A DNA stretch of 64,000 nt from Myxacorys californica WJT36-NPBG1 (GCA_019359315.1 JAHHHO010000013.1:1-64000); one strand, 5' to 3'. Shown: positions 1 to 9,150, counted from the first letter of the stretch. A program made the numbers and translations. Notes: a model not told the origin generated them from the letters alone.

Positions 1-1
1 A

Positions 2-70
2 GCGGGTTTTGATGACCATTTGATGCTGACAGCAGCAGGATTATGGAACTTCTACCTGATTGCAGCATAG
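2..70 (+). CDS. 3' end of an upstream gene (partial)
   Basis: An open frame enters from the left edge and ends at TAG 68-70, giving about 22 residues that finish in a hydrophobic, aromatic-containing tail (..LWNFYLIAA). No start lies inside the window, so this would be the C-terminus of a gene that begins outside it. The fragment is too short to assign to a family and could be a chance open frame. Confidence 0.3.
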   Translation, partial: AGFDDHLMLTAAGLWNFYLIAA

Positions 71-411
71 GAAGAAGAACTTGAAAGGTCATGTTAGCTA
101 CCTTTGTTTTTATTTCCCGACAACTCTCTTATTTAGAAGAAGTGTCTGCGGTAGCAAATTTCATCAGGAGTTCAGAAAGAGAATTGATTTCAGACCTCAT
201 GTAAAGCTTCCGAGAAGAAGGCAATGCAGCCTATTGTCACTTGTACAGAGAATGGTGTTTATTCTACTTAACACAAGCAAGCTCACACAAAAGGGTGAGA
301 ACGGCTCCGGTCCAACCCACCTGTTTTCATCCAAACGGCTTTTTCAAGTTTCGCTACCACTTCATTAACCTGGCAACATTTAACCTAGCAACATTTGATT
401 TAGCATCCGAA

Positions 412-482
412 CCGCACTCACCCTAGCCCTCTCCCGCAGGAGAGGGAACAAGAGTTTGGCTCCTTCTCCCCTAGGAGAAGGG
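412..482. repeat. Intergenic double-hairpin repeat
   Basis: Two short perfect hairpins lie back to back. Arms 427-434 and 439-446 (CCCTCTCC/GGAGAGGG) enclose a 4-nt loop; arms 462-469 and 474-481 (CCTTCTCC/GGAGAAGG) enclose another. The lead-in CTCACCCTAGCCCTCTCCC matches a type of intergenic repeat common in many bacterial genomes (general knowledge, not searched). The rest of 71-660 holds no convincing gene: the longest open frames are cysteine- and arginine-rich with no family resemblance. Confidence 0.6.
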
Positions 483-660
483 TTGGGAAGGTCTTTGACT
501 CACTTCGTGAGGAGGGCAGCAGTAGTATCAATATTTAATATCAATATCAGTAATCGTCGAGTTAATCGCTGAAGTTCGTCAGCTTGATAGGGTCAGGTAT
601 TTAGGGTTTGGTAAATTGTTGGCTTATTGGCACAGTACGGTTACTTCTCAGATAGACATT

Positions 661-1266
661 ATGTTAAATCCGTCACCGTCTAGTCAGGAAGAGGATTGTT
701 ATCGCAATTCAGAGTCGCTATCCTTCGGAGCTTCGTGCAGCGAATCGCACGGCTTTCTCAACAAGCATCCTGCCATTTCGCGATCGCGGCTTGCGGATTT
801 TGACGATAACGTGGAGCAGTTGTCTACTTTAGTTGAGCCACTTTTAGAATCCCCCAGTCAGTGTACGACCCCCTATTTCATTCAAGGGGCAACGACAGGA
901 AGAACGACATTTTTGACAACAAATCTAGCAGACACTAGAGAAGCTAAGCCTGTGCTGCGGTCTGCGCTAACAGCGTCTACCTGGCTGATTGGACGCAGCC
1001 ACAATTGTGCAATTACTGTTTTAGACCGATCTATTTCACGCTGTCACGCGGTCATTGGGCATCATCCTGTGCAGGGCTTTTATGTAATGGATATGGGTAG
1101 CACCAACGGGACGTTTCTCAATCGACAGCGTTTGCCAATCTTAGAACGCCGCGTGTTGCAAGATGGCGATCTGATTGCGTTTAGCCATCTGCAAATCGAG
1201 TTTTTTATGATGAGTACTAAGAAAGAATCCGATCCGAACGATCGCACAATTATTGGTCAGCCCTGA
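661..1266 (+). CDS. FHA domain protein
   Basis: A protein of 201 residues with a forkhead-associated domain in its C-terminal half. The phosphothreonine-binding signatures are present: a GRS..C.I strand, an S-I-S-R-x-H-A turn and the M-G-S-T-N-G-T-F-L-N segment. The first ~90 residues are low in structure and rich in Ser/Thr/Glu and carry no known domain. The frame opens at a TTG (616), but ATG 661 is chosen because nothing recognisable lies between. FHA domains dock Thr-phosphorylated partners; no Ser/Thr kinase lies in the window, so the partner is unknown. It faces the RNase II gene convergently. Confidence 0.8.
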   Translation: MLNPSPSSQEEDCYRNSESLSFGASCSESHGFLNKHPAISRSRLADFDDNVEQLSTLVEPLLESPSQCTTPYFIQGATTGRTTFLTTNLADTREAKPVLRSALTASTWLIGRSHNCAITVLDRSISRCHAVIGHHPVQGFYVMDMGSTNGTFLNRQRLPILERRVLQDGDLIAFSHLQIEFFMMSTKKESDPNDRTIIGQP

Positions 1267-1322
1267 TCGTAGGCTTACCGAGCGATCAGTCTATCAGAAT
1301 GCAGCCATCTCAGAAGGGCAAC

Positions 1323-3329
1323 TTAGCCTACTGCTTGTGCCGCTACCTCTTGGAACCGAATTTCATCTTGACGCGGATCGACGCGACTGACCTTGAGGAG
1401 GAGTTGATCGCCAGGCGCGATCGTCCGGTTGAGCAGAACAGGCAACTCTAGCGCCAAATCTTCTAACAAAACGAGGGCTAAGCCTTCGTGTTCTCGCAGC
1501 CAGCGCAACATCAACGCTTGCCAAACTTGATCTGCATGGCGACGCAAGAATTCCAGTCCCCAGTATCGGTTCGTTTGACGCTCGACTAGGACCGCTTCAT
1601 ACGCGGTACTGCCGATTGTTAGCATCAGTTCTTTCACGGCCTCCTCCGAAAAGGGAGGAACGTCGCCCCGCAAGTGCGCCTTGATTTGAAAGTGAGCCAA
1701 CAGATCGCTATACCGACGAATGGGAGAAGTGACTTGGGCATACGTGTCTAAACCCAAACTGGCGTGGCGAGCCGCCGTCACCGTCACTTCACTGCGCGGC
1801 ATACAGCGACGAATTGCACAAGCGCGGACTGGACCCGCCGGAAGCAAGAGAAGCTCTTCCTCGGAGGGAAGGTCTGGCTGCGGCTGAGAGCGGAACGGTA
1901 GCGGAAGGCTGTGGGTCTGAGCGTAGCGAGCCGCGACTTCCCCTGCCAAAATCATCATTTCTGCCACTAGCTGTCGAGAAATGGAGTCCTCCAACACCTC
2001 GATTGTCACTTCTTCGTCCTGCACTTTGATCGACGATTCGGGCATGTGAATCGTGATCGAGCCTTGGGATTGCCGCCATGCCTGCCGCCGCTTTGTCCAC
2101 CTGGCGATCGCTTCTAATTCCGATTCTGCCTGTACGCCCCACTGCACCATTTCATCAACATCTTCATAAGTGAGGCGATAGGTCGATTTGATCAAACTGG
2201 CGTGGATGCTGTAGTCCTCAACCGCCCCCGATTCATCCAAAATCACACTAAAGCTCAAGGCGCAGGATGTTTCTCCTTGATTGAGGCTCATCGGACCTGT
2301 CGCCAGTTCAGGCGGAAACATGGGAATCATGCCCGTCGGCAAATAAATTGTCGTGCTGCGGCGACGAGCTTCTAAATCAAGCTCATCTCCTGGCGTCAGC
2401 CATCGGGTTGGGTCAGCAATGTGAATCCACAGTCGCTCTCGACCATCTGGCAAAATTTCTAGACTTAACCCGTCATCAATTTCGCGGGTACTTTCATCAT
2501 CAATGGTGTAGACCTTTAAGTGCGTTAGATCGAGGCGATCGCGGTCTAAATCATCGGGCGGAAACTCCAAACGCTGATGCGACACTTGCAGAACCTGGGT
2601 AGAAAACGTTGTAGGAACTTGGCTGCGCCGCAACGCAAGATTTTCGTGAGGACTCCACATCCCAAGTTCAACGAGAAGCGCCAGCGCAGCTTGAGGGGTT
2701 TCATGACGCTTGAGGGCTGCCAAAGTTTCCAGAGCGGGAGTGCGATTGGTCGCTTCCTCACCAAAGGTCGCAAATCGCTCCAGCGAATCGAGGCGTGGGC
2801 GATCGCTCGGTTGCCACTCAACCGTTTCGCCTGTTGTCGCGTGCTGCACTCGCTCTAAGAAGCTTTGCCATTCCCGCTGGCGTTGCGCCTCTGCTTCACC
2901 TTGGTGCTTCAGTTCGGCGACTTGAGCAGCAGGACGAGGTTCGTAGCGATCGCCCTTCTGTTTGAAATAAATTTTATCGTCGCTGAGAAGATGATGGGCA
3001 GCATAGCAGAGTGCGGCGCTCTGTTCAGAAAAGAGCAGCAGTGCCATCTCGCTAGGGTTAACGCTGTCCCCCATCTCATTCAGGATCTCCCACGCGACTT
3101 CCAAACTTGACGGATCGAGGTAGGGTTGAATTGTCTGGAGAAAGTGAGGAATATCGGAGGGCTTATAGGTTTGGTTTGAAATCTCGTATTCGATCTGGCG
3201 GGGATGAAGGGTGTGATGTTGACCGCGTTCATCAATCACAATCCAGTGCTTTTTGCCTTCTGGACGCTCAGCGATCGCAAGGCGGCGGTCTCCGTTGGCG
3301 CGAAATTCGACTAAAGTTCCCTTCTCCAT
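1323..3329 (-). CDS. Ribonuclease II family exoribonuclease (RNB domain)
   Basis: A protein of 668 residues with the RNB catalytic domain from about residue 265 to 570. The acidic metal-binding cluster at about 276-286 (T-I-D-D-E-S-T-R-E-I-D-D-G) is intact, as is the later Y-A-Q-V-T-S-P-I-R-R-Y-S-D motif. The family degrades single-stranded RNA 3' to 5' in the cytoplasm. The N-terminal ~260 residues differ from enterobacterial RNase II and lack a clear pair of cold-shock domains, which is usual for the shorter cyanobacterial/plastid type. It is the last gene of rpmG-rpsR-rnb, about 110 bp behind rpsR, an order widely seen in cyanobacteria. Confidence 0.92.
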   Translation of the reverse strand: MEKGTLVEFRANGDRRLAIAERPEGKKHWIVIDERGQHHTLHPRQIEYEISNQTYKPSDIPHFLQTIQPYLDPSSLEVAWEILNEMGDSVNPSEMALLLFSEQSAALCYAAHHLLSDDKIYFKQKGDRYEPRPAAQVAELKHQGEAEAQRQREWQSFLERVQHATTGETVEWQPSDRPRLDSLERFATFGEEATNRTPALETLAALKRHETPQAALALLVELGMWSPHENLALRRSQVPTTFSTQVLQVSHQRLEFPPDDLDRDRLDLTHLKVYTIDDESTREIDDGLSLEILPDGRERLWIHIADPTRWLTPGDELDLEARRRSTTIYLPTGMIPMFPPELATGPMSLNQGETSCALSFSVILDESGAVEDYSIHASLIKSTYRLTYEDVDEMVQWGVQAESELEAIARWTKRRQAWRQSQGSITIHMPESSIKVQDEEVTIEVLEDSISRQLVAEMMILAGEVAARYAQTHSLPLPFRSQPQPDLPSEEELLLLPAGPVRACAIRRCMPRSEVTVTAARHASLGLDTYAQVTSPIRRYSDLLAHFQIKAHLRGDVPPFSEEAVKELMLTIGSTAYEAVLVERQTNRYWGLEFLRRHADQVWQALMLRWLREHEGLALVLLEDLALELPVLLNRTIAPGDQLLLKVSRVDPRQDEIRFQEVAAQAVG

Positions 3330-3439
3330 GGAGGTCGTTGAGGTGTTATGTGTTAAATGCTACTAGTCAACAAAGTGAAGTACCCTTGGTTTAGACGAAC
3401 CAAGTTCACATCCTAACACCTTAACAACACTCCACGGAC

Positions 3440-3655
3440 TTAACCTTCTTGGTTAATAAAAGGCAACAGCGCAACAATTCTGGCTCGTTTGATAGCGACG
3501 GTTAAGTCTCGCTGCTGCTTAGCGGTTAGGCCAGTGATGCGACGAGGCAAAATTTTACCGCGTTCTGTGATGAATTTACGCAGAAGATCAACGTCTTTGT
3601 AGTCGATCGGATCACCTGGCTTGATGGGAGAGACGCGACGGCGGAAGTAACTCAT
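3440..3655 (-). CDS. rpsR: 30S ribosomal protein S18
   Basis: A protein of 71 residues, the normal size for cyanobacterial and plastid S18. It carries the signature [13 protein letters not shown] and the basic [11 protein letters not shown] segment followed by Q-Q-R-D-L-T-x-A-I-K-R-A-R. It sits in the platform of the small subunit beside S6. The ATG start fits the conserved N-terminal S-Y-F-R-R-R. It lies between rpmG (132 bp upstream) and the RNase II gene and is probably co-transcribed with both. Confidence 0.97.
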   Translation of the reverse strand: MSYFRRRVSPIKPGDPIDYKDVDLLRKFITERGKILPRRITGLTAKQQRDLTVAIKRARIVALLPFINQEG

Positions 3656-3787
3656 GGTTCGACAATACGATAAGAGGTCAATGGGCGGTAGTCAGCAGGA
3701 TAATCTTGCAAACTACGGGCAAAAACGAAGCGCTTTTGCTGACAACAAGCAGGCTATTGGATACTGCTAGCTATTTAATTTTGCAAG

Positions 3788-3982
3788 CTATTTAATTTCT
3801 TTGTGGTCGGTGTGTCTGTTACAGTGCGGGCAGAATTTTTTCAATTCTAAACGCGCTGTGGTATTCCGACGGTTCTTCATGGTGGTATAGCGAGAAACAC
3901 CCGGAGAACGCTTAGCTGGATTGGTTCTACACTCAGTGCATTCCAGCGTAATCACAATTCTTACGCCTTTGTTTTTAGCCAT
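3788..3982 (-). CDS. rpmG: 50S ribosomal protein L33
   Basis: A protein of 64 residues, full length for L33. It starts [18 protein letters not shown] and has the second pair C-P-H-C-N-R-H-T near the C-terminus, so it is the zinc-binding, four-cysteine form. It is the first gene of rpmG-rpsR-rnb. The ~150 bp upstream (3983-4130) should carry the promoter; I do not see an unambiguous -35/-10 pair. Confidence 0.97.
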   Translation of the reverse strand: MAKNKGVRIVITLECTECRTNPAKRSPGVSRYTTMKNRRNTTARLELKKFCPHCNRHTDHKEIK

Positions 3983-4119
3983 AATTTCAGCAGCTTTGAG
4001 AAGATGATGGTGTCAAGACACGAATATCCATTATTTCACAGGACGGTTGAGTTGAGCAAATATTTGACTAAAAACAAAGATCAGCGCTCAATAATTCTCT
4101 TGAACGCTGGCTGTCGTAC

Positions 4120-4162
4120 TTCAGTTTAATGAAAGGAGCGATCGCATTTAGCGATCGCTCCT
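4120..4162 (-). terminator. Terminator downstream of cyanophycinase
   Basis: A perfect 12-bp stem (4134-4145 with 4151-4162, loop of 5) built from the HIP1 core (AGGAGCGATCGC / GCGATCGCTCCT). Read on the minus strand it lies about 50 bp after the cyanophycinase stop and is followed by TTTCATTAAAC, a weak T-tract. It separates cphB from the rpmG promoter. Confidence 0.65.
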
Positions 4163-4213
4163 CTCGATCATCTTTGTTGATTAAGGCAATAAGTGTTTCG
4201 CTCAGACAGGCGT

Positions 4214-5059
4214 TTAGGTCATTGGCGATCGCTTCTCTAAATCAAACTTGTATCCATCCGGCAGAATGTGCAGCGTGGCTCCGCACAGCGCTAATGGCTC
4301 GTCTTTTAATAATTCACCAACATTGTTGTGAGTGATGTTTGCAATATCAACAATAGTCACGGCTCCTTCACCGATGACTTCTAACTCCTTGCCGTTGACT
4401 GCGATCGCGGTATTTTCGTCGATACCAAATCCTAGATTGACGGGTTGTTGCGCCACCGCAGATAGCAAACGCCCTAATCTACCGCGTTGAGCAAAATGCT
4501 GATCAATGATCACACCCGGCAAAAATCCCATGCCCCGATCCATATTGACAACTTCCATCCGGGGGTTGGTTTCTGACTCACCTTCGACGATCATCATATC
4601 CGGCATCATGGCGGCTCCGGCACTCGTGCCTGCAATCACAATGCCTTCTGAGAATCGTTTGTGCAACATTGCGTCAAGTTGTGTATCTTTCATGCACTCG
4701 GTAATGCGAGCTTGGTTACCTCCGGTGAAAAAGATGCCTGTAGCTTGGGTAATCGTCTCCAAGGCCCTAGCATCATCTGCATCTTCGCGCCTTGCTGTGT
4801 CCACAACCTGCACGTCTTCAACACCCAACCGCTCGAAAATGCGCATGTATTGCTCACCCACTTCGCCAGGAAGACCAGTCGCCACGGTCATTACGGCAAT
4901 TCGAGCCTGAAGTCCTCCTGCTCGGCGCACAAACTCCCGAAGGATTTTACAGTCTCCTTCTTTGTCCTCTGCTCCTCCAATGATGACTAGCTGCCCGTAG
5001 GTTTCAGGCAATGCTACATTCTCGGTTGCTTCTACGATGGATTCTGAATTCGCTACCAT
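4214..5059 (-). CDS. cphB: Cyanophycinase
   Basis: A protein of 281 residues, the usual size for intracellular CphB. It is a serine peptidase of the S51 family that cleaves cyanophycin into beta-Asp-Arg dipeptides. The nucleophile elbow G-T-S-A-G-A-A is at about 144-150 (Ser146), with the family's I-I-G-G-A-E-D-K near residue 27, F-F-T-G-G-N-Q near 110 and D-Q-H-F near 186. No signal peptide is seen. No full-length cyanophycin synthetase lies beside it, but a synthetase relative stands 0.9 kb away on the other strand. A HIP1-based terminator follows. Confidence 0.95.
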   Translation of the reverse strand: MVANSESIVEATENVALPETYGQLVIIGGAEDKEGDCKILREFVRRAGGLQARIAVMTVATGLPGEVGEQYMRIFERLGVEDVQVVDTARREDADDARALETITQATGIFFTGGNQARITECMKDTQLDAMLHKRFSEGIVIAGTSAGAAMMPDMMIVEGESETNPRMEVVNMDRGMGFLPGVIIDQHFAQRGRLGRLLSAVAQQPVNLGFGIDENTAIAVNGKELEVIGEGAVTIVDIANITHNNVGELLKDEPLALCGATLHILPDGYKFDLEKRSPMT

Positions 5060-5208
5060 GTTGTTTCCTGCGCTCTGCCCTATGGGTCGTCCAGTGTATC
5101 CCTCAATAAATCACAGAACTGAAATGGGTAATAACACCCGTTTGGTAGAGATCAAGACATAAATTTGTAGGTCCTTATGGCAATAGGCTGAGTTTAATCA
5201 GCTACCAA

Positions 5209-5244
5209 AAAAGCGGGACTTAAGTTACGAACTTAACCCGCTTT
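5209..5244. terminator. Hairpin in the cphB upstream spacer
   Basis: AAAGCGGG..CTTAAGTT pairs with AACTTAA..CCCGCTTT around a 3-nt loop, with a small bulge. It sits in the 450-bp gap between cphB and the 65-residue gene and could end transcription of the latter, but no clean T-run follows on either side. Nothing else recognisable is seen in 5060-5512. Confidence 0.4.
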
Positions 5245-5512
5245 ACTCATTGTTTTATGACCGGTTTTTTATGATTCTCTGTCGATTTTTTTAGGATTAG
5301 AACTGGCGCATTCGGCTCTTATTTGCCAATCCTGAAGCATCCAGTGCGATCGCACAAGCCAGATTCTCACCGACGCTTCCAAGGAAATAGTCAGTTCTAA
5401 CTACACCCTGTTACATATGAGATGCAATCTGTGTAGGCGCTCATGTTTTACCTGATAGCAAATTTCTGATTGAGCATGAGTGCTAATTGCGTGGATGGTA
5501 GTAATGTAGCCG

Positions 5513-5710
5513 TTAAGCGCACTCAATCAAATCAGATAGGAACGACCGAGCTTGCTCTAATGATAGGTGCCTTGGCTTACCTTGGTAAACGATCTGATAC
5601 TCATTTGAGTATTCTCCGTCTCCGTATCCGGAGATTAGGTGATGGTGAAATGCATACTCAGCAAGGTGCTGCACTTCACCTCTAAGAGTGGCGTCTGTTG
5701 CAGTACTCAT
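5513..5710 (-). CDS. Small conserved-looking protein, paralogue of the one at 29403
   Basis: A protein of 65 residues, acidic, without signal peptide or membrane segment. I do not recognise the family. It shares a spaced pattern with the 71-residue protein at 29403-29618: L-A-E-x-A near residue 16, L-I-x-x-Y near 25, then L-S-x-E-Q-A near 49 followed by a hydrophobic heptad. The shared pattern supports both as real genes. It is convergent with nothing and diverges from the cyanophycin-synthetase relative, 262 bp away; that gap holds no gene that I can see. Confidence 0.65.
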   Translation of the reverse strand: MSTATDATLRGEVQHLAEYAFHHHLISGYGDGEYSNEYQIVYQGKPRHLSLEQARSFLSDLIECA

Positions 5711-5972
5711 GATAATTTTGTTTCCTCTTTGAACTTTGTACGGTTCCTAGGTGCTATAAAGGCTACTTGATTAATGTATGAATTTCACCCACCTGTAGGC
5801 CTAACCCGATCGAGAGAACATTTAGCGCGATCGCTCTCCAGAAAGAGCAACGGAACCGGGTAATTTTCAAGATTTCATAACGCAGGCTGGCTCAATCAAA
5901 GCCTTATGGTAGACGCAAAAAGCGGGTTTCAGAACTAATGTCGAACCGTAGTTGCGATCGCATTCATGACCA

Positions 5973-7883
5973 ATGGTTTTACATACAGATCCTCATCCAA
6001 CTCGCGTAAACGCCAGGAAAACTGATGCGTTTGACCTATTTAATCTTAATTACTACATTGGTCCAAATCCGTACCTCAATACGGCTGCCTTTGCCTTTCA
6101 GTTCGCGCTGACAGGAAATACCGAACCCCTGCCGCTTGAACATTATGTTGCAAAAGTCAGCGATCGCTATCCTCATCTCGCGGATGAATCTTACGAATCC
6201 CACGCTCACTTATTTGTTCGTACCCTCGCCGAAGTCAGCCGGCTCGACATGGAGTTACATCTCGATCGCTGGAGCATTGCCCCGGCTCATGAATCGTTTC
6301 AGATTGCGGTGCAAGCCTTGCATCGCCGCACCAGTCGAGCCATCATTTACAGTGTATGGGACTGGTTTGAAGCGATTACGCAAGACAAACGATTTTGGAT
6401 TGAAGACCAAATTGAAGAACTGCAAGCTTCATTTCGCCAGTCTGTCTATGGCGGGCCTACCGTGTATGCTTTGCTCAAAACGGCAGAAGAACATGGGATT
6501 CCGACCTTCTATTTGTGGGACGAAGGGCTGATGCAGTATGGCTACGGCAGAAAGCAAGTGCGGGGAATTGCCACCACATTTGATGGAGATAGCCATTTAG
6601 ATTCTGACTTTACGACTCGCAAAGACGATTGCAAAGCGTTTTTGAGTACGCTTGGATTTCCGGTTCCTCAAGGCAGAATTGTTGTTGACCTCGATGAAGC
6701 TTTGACTGCCGCCGATCGCATCGGCTATCCGGTTGCTGTTAAACCCGTCGTCGGTCACAAAGGCATCGGCGTCACGGCAAACGTGCAAGATGAGGATGAG
6801 CTAGAATTTGCCTTCAATCGTGCGGTTGAAGCGATTCCACCCGACCAATCGATTCGCGTGATTGTAGAGCGCAGTATCACGGGTAAAGATTTTCGATTGT
6901 TGTGTGTGAATGGTCGGTTTGTGGCGGCAACGGAGCGGCATCCGGCAACTGTTACAGGCGATGGAGATTCGACGATTCAAGAATTGATCGATCGCGAGAA
7001 TCGTAAGCCCGATCGCAGCGACACGCCAACCTCGCCCCTCGGAAAAATTAAGCTCGATGAGTCATTGGAACTCCATCTCAAAGAGCAACATTTAACGCTC
7101 GACAGTGTGTTAGAGGCAGGTCGAACTGTTCCTTTACGTAAAGTGGCAAACCTGTCAGCGGGTGGGATGAGCATTGATGCAACGCATTCCATTCATCCCG
7201 ACAACATCGTGTTGGCCCAAGATATCGCTCAGCATTTCCGGTTGACCTGTTTAGGCGTGGATGTGATCGCTCGCGATTTAGCCCATTCTTGGAAATCTGG
7301 AGAGTTTGGCATTATCGAAATTAATGCGGCTCCTGGCATTTTCATGCACTTGAGACCTGCGATCGGGGAACGGGTCGATGTCACATCTGCAATCTTGAAA
7401 ACGTTTTTCGCTTCTGGAGCCGATGCCCGCATTCCAACCATCACGTTCAATCGCGTTGCAGTTCAAGAACTTCAAGAATTGATCGATCACATCCTGTTGA
7501 TTCATCCTGACTGGACGATTGGCGCAGTCTGCCGAGATGCTGTTTTCATCAATCGTTCCGAGAAAAACCAGCACGCGGACTACAACACGAATGTTCAGAA
7601 CCTATTGCGCAATCCTAAACTCGATCTCTTGATTACCGAGTACCGAGAAAACGTTCTTGACACGGCCGGAATGTTCTACTACGGCAGTAATATTGTGATC
7701 TTGGATCATCCAACCGACATTGAGATGATGCTAACCCGAGATGTGTTTGAAGATTCGACGATTGTGATCAAGCAGGAAGATCAGATCTCCATTCGTCGTG
7801 AGGGATTGTTTGAGCAATATCAGTTAGGGTTTCACGAACCATTTAGCCGAGTGTATCTCAAGGAGGTCGCTACCATTCTGTAG
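5973..7883 (+). CDS. Cyanophycin synthetase-related ATP-grasp ligase (CphA2-like)
   Basis: A protein of 636 residues. The N-terminal ~200 residues resemble the CphA N-domain (G-P-N-P-Y-L near 31; E-x-x-G-I-P-T-F-Y-L and M-Q-Y-G-Y-G-R-K-Q near 180). An ATP-grasp domain follows at about 215-480, with V-A-V-K-P-V-V-G-H-K-G-I-G-V-T, E-R-S-I-T-G-K-D-F-R-L-L, A-N-L-S-A-G-G-M-S-I-D and I-I-E-I-N-A-A-P-G. The remaining ~150 residues replace the Mur-ligase-like domain of ~900-residue CphA1; the G-x-x-G-K-T/S ATP loop is absent. CphA2, which polymerises beta-Asp-Arg, has such a shortened C-domain. The resemblance is clear but divergent, so another amino-acid polymer is possible. Confidence 0.75.
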   Translation: MVLHTDPHPTRVNARKTDAFDLFNLNYYIGPNPYLNTAAFAFQFALTGNTEPLPLEHYVAKVSDRYPHLADESYESHAHLFVRTLAEVSRLDMELHLDRWSIAPAHESFQIAVQALHRRTSRAIIYSVWDWFEAITQDKRFWIEDQIEELQASFRQSVYGGPTVYALLKTAEEHGIPTFYLWDEGLMQYGYGRKQVRGIATTFDGDSHLDSDFTTRKDDCKAFLSTLGFPVPQGRIVVDLDEALTAADRIGYPVAVKPVVGHKGIGVTANVQDEDELEFAFNRAVEAIPPDQSIRVIVERSITGKDFRLLCVNGRFVAATERHPATVTGDGDSTIQELIDRENRKPDRSDTPTSPLGKIKLDESLELHLKEQHLTLDSVLEAGRTVPLRKVANLSAGGMSIDATHSIHPDNIVLAQDIAQHFRLTCLGVDVIARDLAHSWKSGEFGIIEINAAPGIFMHLRPAIGERVDVTSAILKTFFASGADARIPTITFNRVAVQELQELIDHILLIHPDWTIGAVCRDAVFINRSEKNQHADYNTNVQNLLRNPKLDLLITEYRENVLDTAGMFYYGSNIVILDHPTDIEMMLTRDVFEDSTIVIKQEDQISIRREGLFEQYQLGFHEPFSRVYLKEVATIL

Positions 7884-7921
7884 CAATAGCCAGACTCAGC
7901 AGGCTCCAAACTCAGTAGGAT

Positions 7922-8842
7922 TTAGTCATCTTGATGAGCAACTTGATCTAGCGACGTGCCTCCCTTTGTTAGTGTCAATTCCTTTGAAACTTCAATCTGA
8001 AGCGTTCGGATCGGAAACGGGATGTTGATATTAGCGCGATCGCACGTCGCTTTCAGTGCCATGATGACTCGACTTTTCGTTCGTCTAACATGCATAATCT
8101 GAGGTAACGTCCAGTACCGCACCATCAGATTGATCGAGCTATCGCCAAAGCTCACGACATCGACTTCAGGAGTCGGTTTTGGCAGAACGCCTTCGACTTC
8201 TAACAAGGATTGGTAGAGCGTCTGGACCGCCTCAGGTAAATTCGTTTGATAGTGAACGCCAATTTCTAAATCTGTGCGGCGATGAGGAAACGCGGTCAGA
8301 ACGTGAACTGGACTTGTAAACACAAGGGCATTAGGAATCACCACTCGCTCGCCATCATAGGTACGGATTTGCGTGGCTCGAATGGTAATTTCATCAACCG
8401 TTCCTTCGTAATCATCAACAATAATCTGATCGCCGAGTCGAAACGGTTCGTTTAACAGTAATAAAACACCCGCTAGAAAGTTTTTGAAGATATCTTGAAA
8501 CGCAAAACTGATTGCAACAGAACTTAGTCCTAACAATCCAATCACATCGCCTAAGCGCATCGTTGGAATTGAAATTACACAAGCCACTAAAATTCCAGCA
8601 ATCCAAGTAGCAACATAGCTAAGTTGAGTAAATAGCAGTTGCAACGATTGACTTCGGAGTGTACGTTTTGCTCCAAGAATCATCATTCGCCTCACAAATT
8701 GCGCGAGATAGCGAGTGAAAAGTAAAACCGCGATCGCCATCAAATATCCTGGCAGCAAGCGGACTCCATCACCGATTAAGTTAAGCAAACTCTCGTGAAT
8801 CTGTTGAATTAATGCATTCATAAAACCAGACATACTTCCCAA
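7922..8842 (-). CDS. MscS family mechanosensitive channel
   Basis: A protein of 306 residues with three predicted membrane segments in the first ~130 residues and the MscS pore/beta domain after them (G-L-L-G-L-S-S-V-A-I-S-F-A-F-Q-D-I-F-K-N-F then R-L-G-D-Q-I). It opens under membrane tension to release solutes on hypo-osmotic shock. A TTG start at 8842 is kept because GGGAG lies about 8 nt upstream; ATG 8833 and 8821 are alternatives. It is convergent with the cyanophycin-synthetase relative (38 bp apart). Confidence 0.9.
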   Translation of the reverse strand: MGSMSGFMNALIQQIHESLLNLIGDGVRLLPGYLMAIAVLLFTRYLAQFVRRMMILGAKRTLRSQSLQLLFTQLSYVATWIAGILVACVISIPTMRLGDVIGLLGLSSVAISFAFQDIFKNFLAGVLLLLNEPFRLGDQIIVDDYEGTVDEITIRATQIRTYDGERVVIPNALVFTSPVHVLTAFPHRRTDLEIGVHYQTNLPEAVQTLYQSLLEVEGVLPKPTPEVDVVSFGDSSINLMVRYWTLPQIMHVRRTKSRVIMALKATCDRANINIPFPIRTLQIEVSKELTLTKGGTSLDQVAHQDD

Positions 8843-8952
8843 GGATTATCTCCCTCACCCTGACATAATCGTATAGCACTAGTCACCTCACCAAAGGTTC
8901 ATTGAAAGACGAATGTTGCGCTTCTAAAACAGCTTTAAACCAGTCTCCTTAA

Positions 8953-9150
8953 GCGGATGCTGAAACCGTTGAAGAAACCGTGACCATGCCCGTCGAGCGT
9001 CAGGTGAACGGGGTGGAGAAAATAGCGTATATTTCTTCAACCAGCAGCAATGATGGCGCTAGCTCTGTCTCGACCTACTTCGAGACGGGAACTGATCGCA
9101 ATATCAATCAGGTCAACGTGCAAAACCGGGCTGCGATCGCGCGCTGTTTT
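8953..9150 (+). pseudogene. Remnant of an RND (HAE1/AcrB-type) efflux pump gene
   Basis: About 60 codons match the first porter subdomain of AcrB-like pumps: A-D-A-E-T-V-E-E-T-V-T-M-P-V-E, Q-V-N-G-V-E, the hallmark S-S-T-S-S-N-D-G, then E-x-G-T-D and V-N-V-Q-N-R-A-A-I-A. A TAA stands immediately before the match (8950-8952) and resemblance is lost after about 9150, although the frame stays open to 9267. AcrB proteins exceed 1000 residues, so this is a decayed fragment. The rest of 8843-9651 holds no gene that I can recognise. Confidence 0.8.

Noticed and set aside
60-368. Open frame of 102 codons on the plus strand
   Set aside because: Composition is rich in Cys, Arg and Phe with no recognisable pattern; no ribosome-binding site and an overlapping frame of equal quality. 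Not listed as a gene.
4214-7883. Cyanophycinase and synthetase relative as an operon
   Set aside because: They lie on opposite strands with a small gene and a hairpin between them, so they cannot share one transcript.
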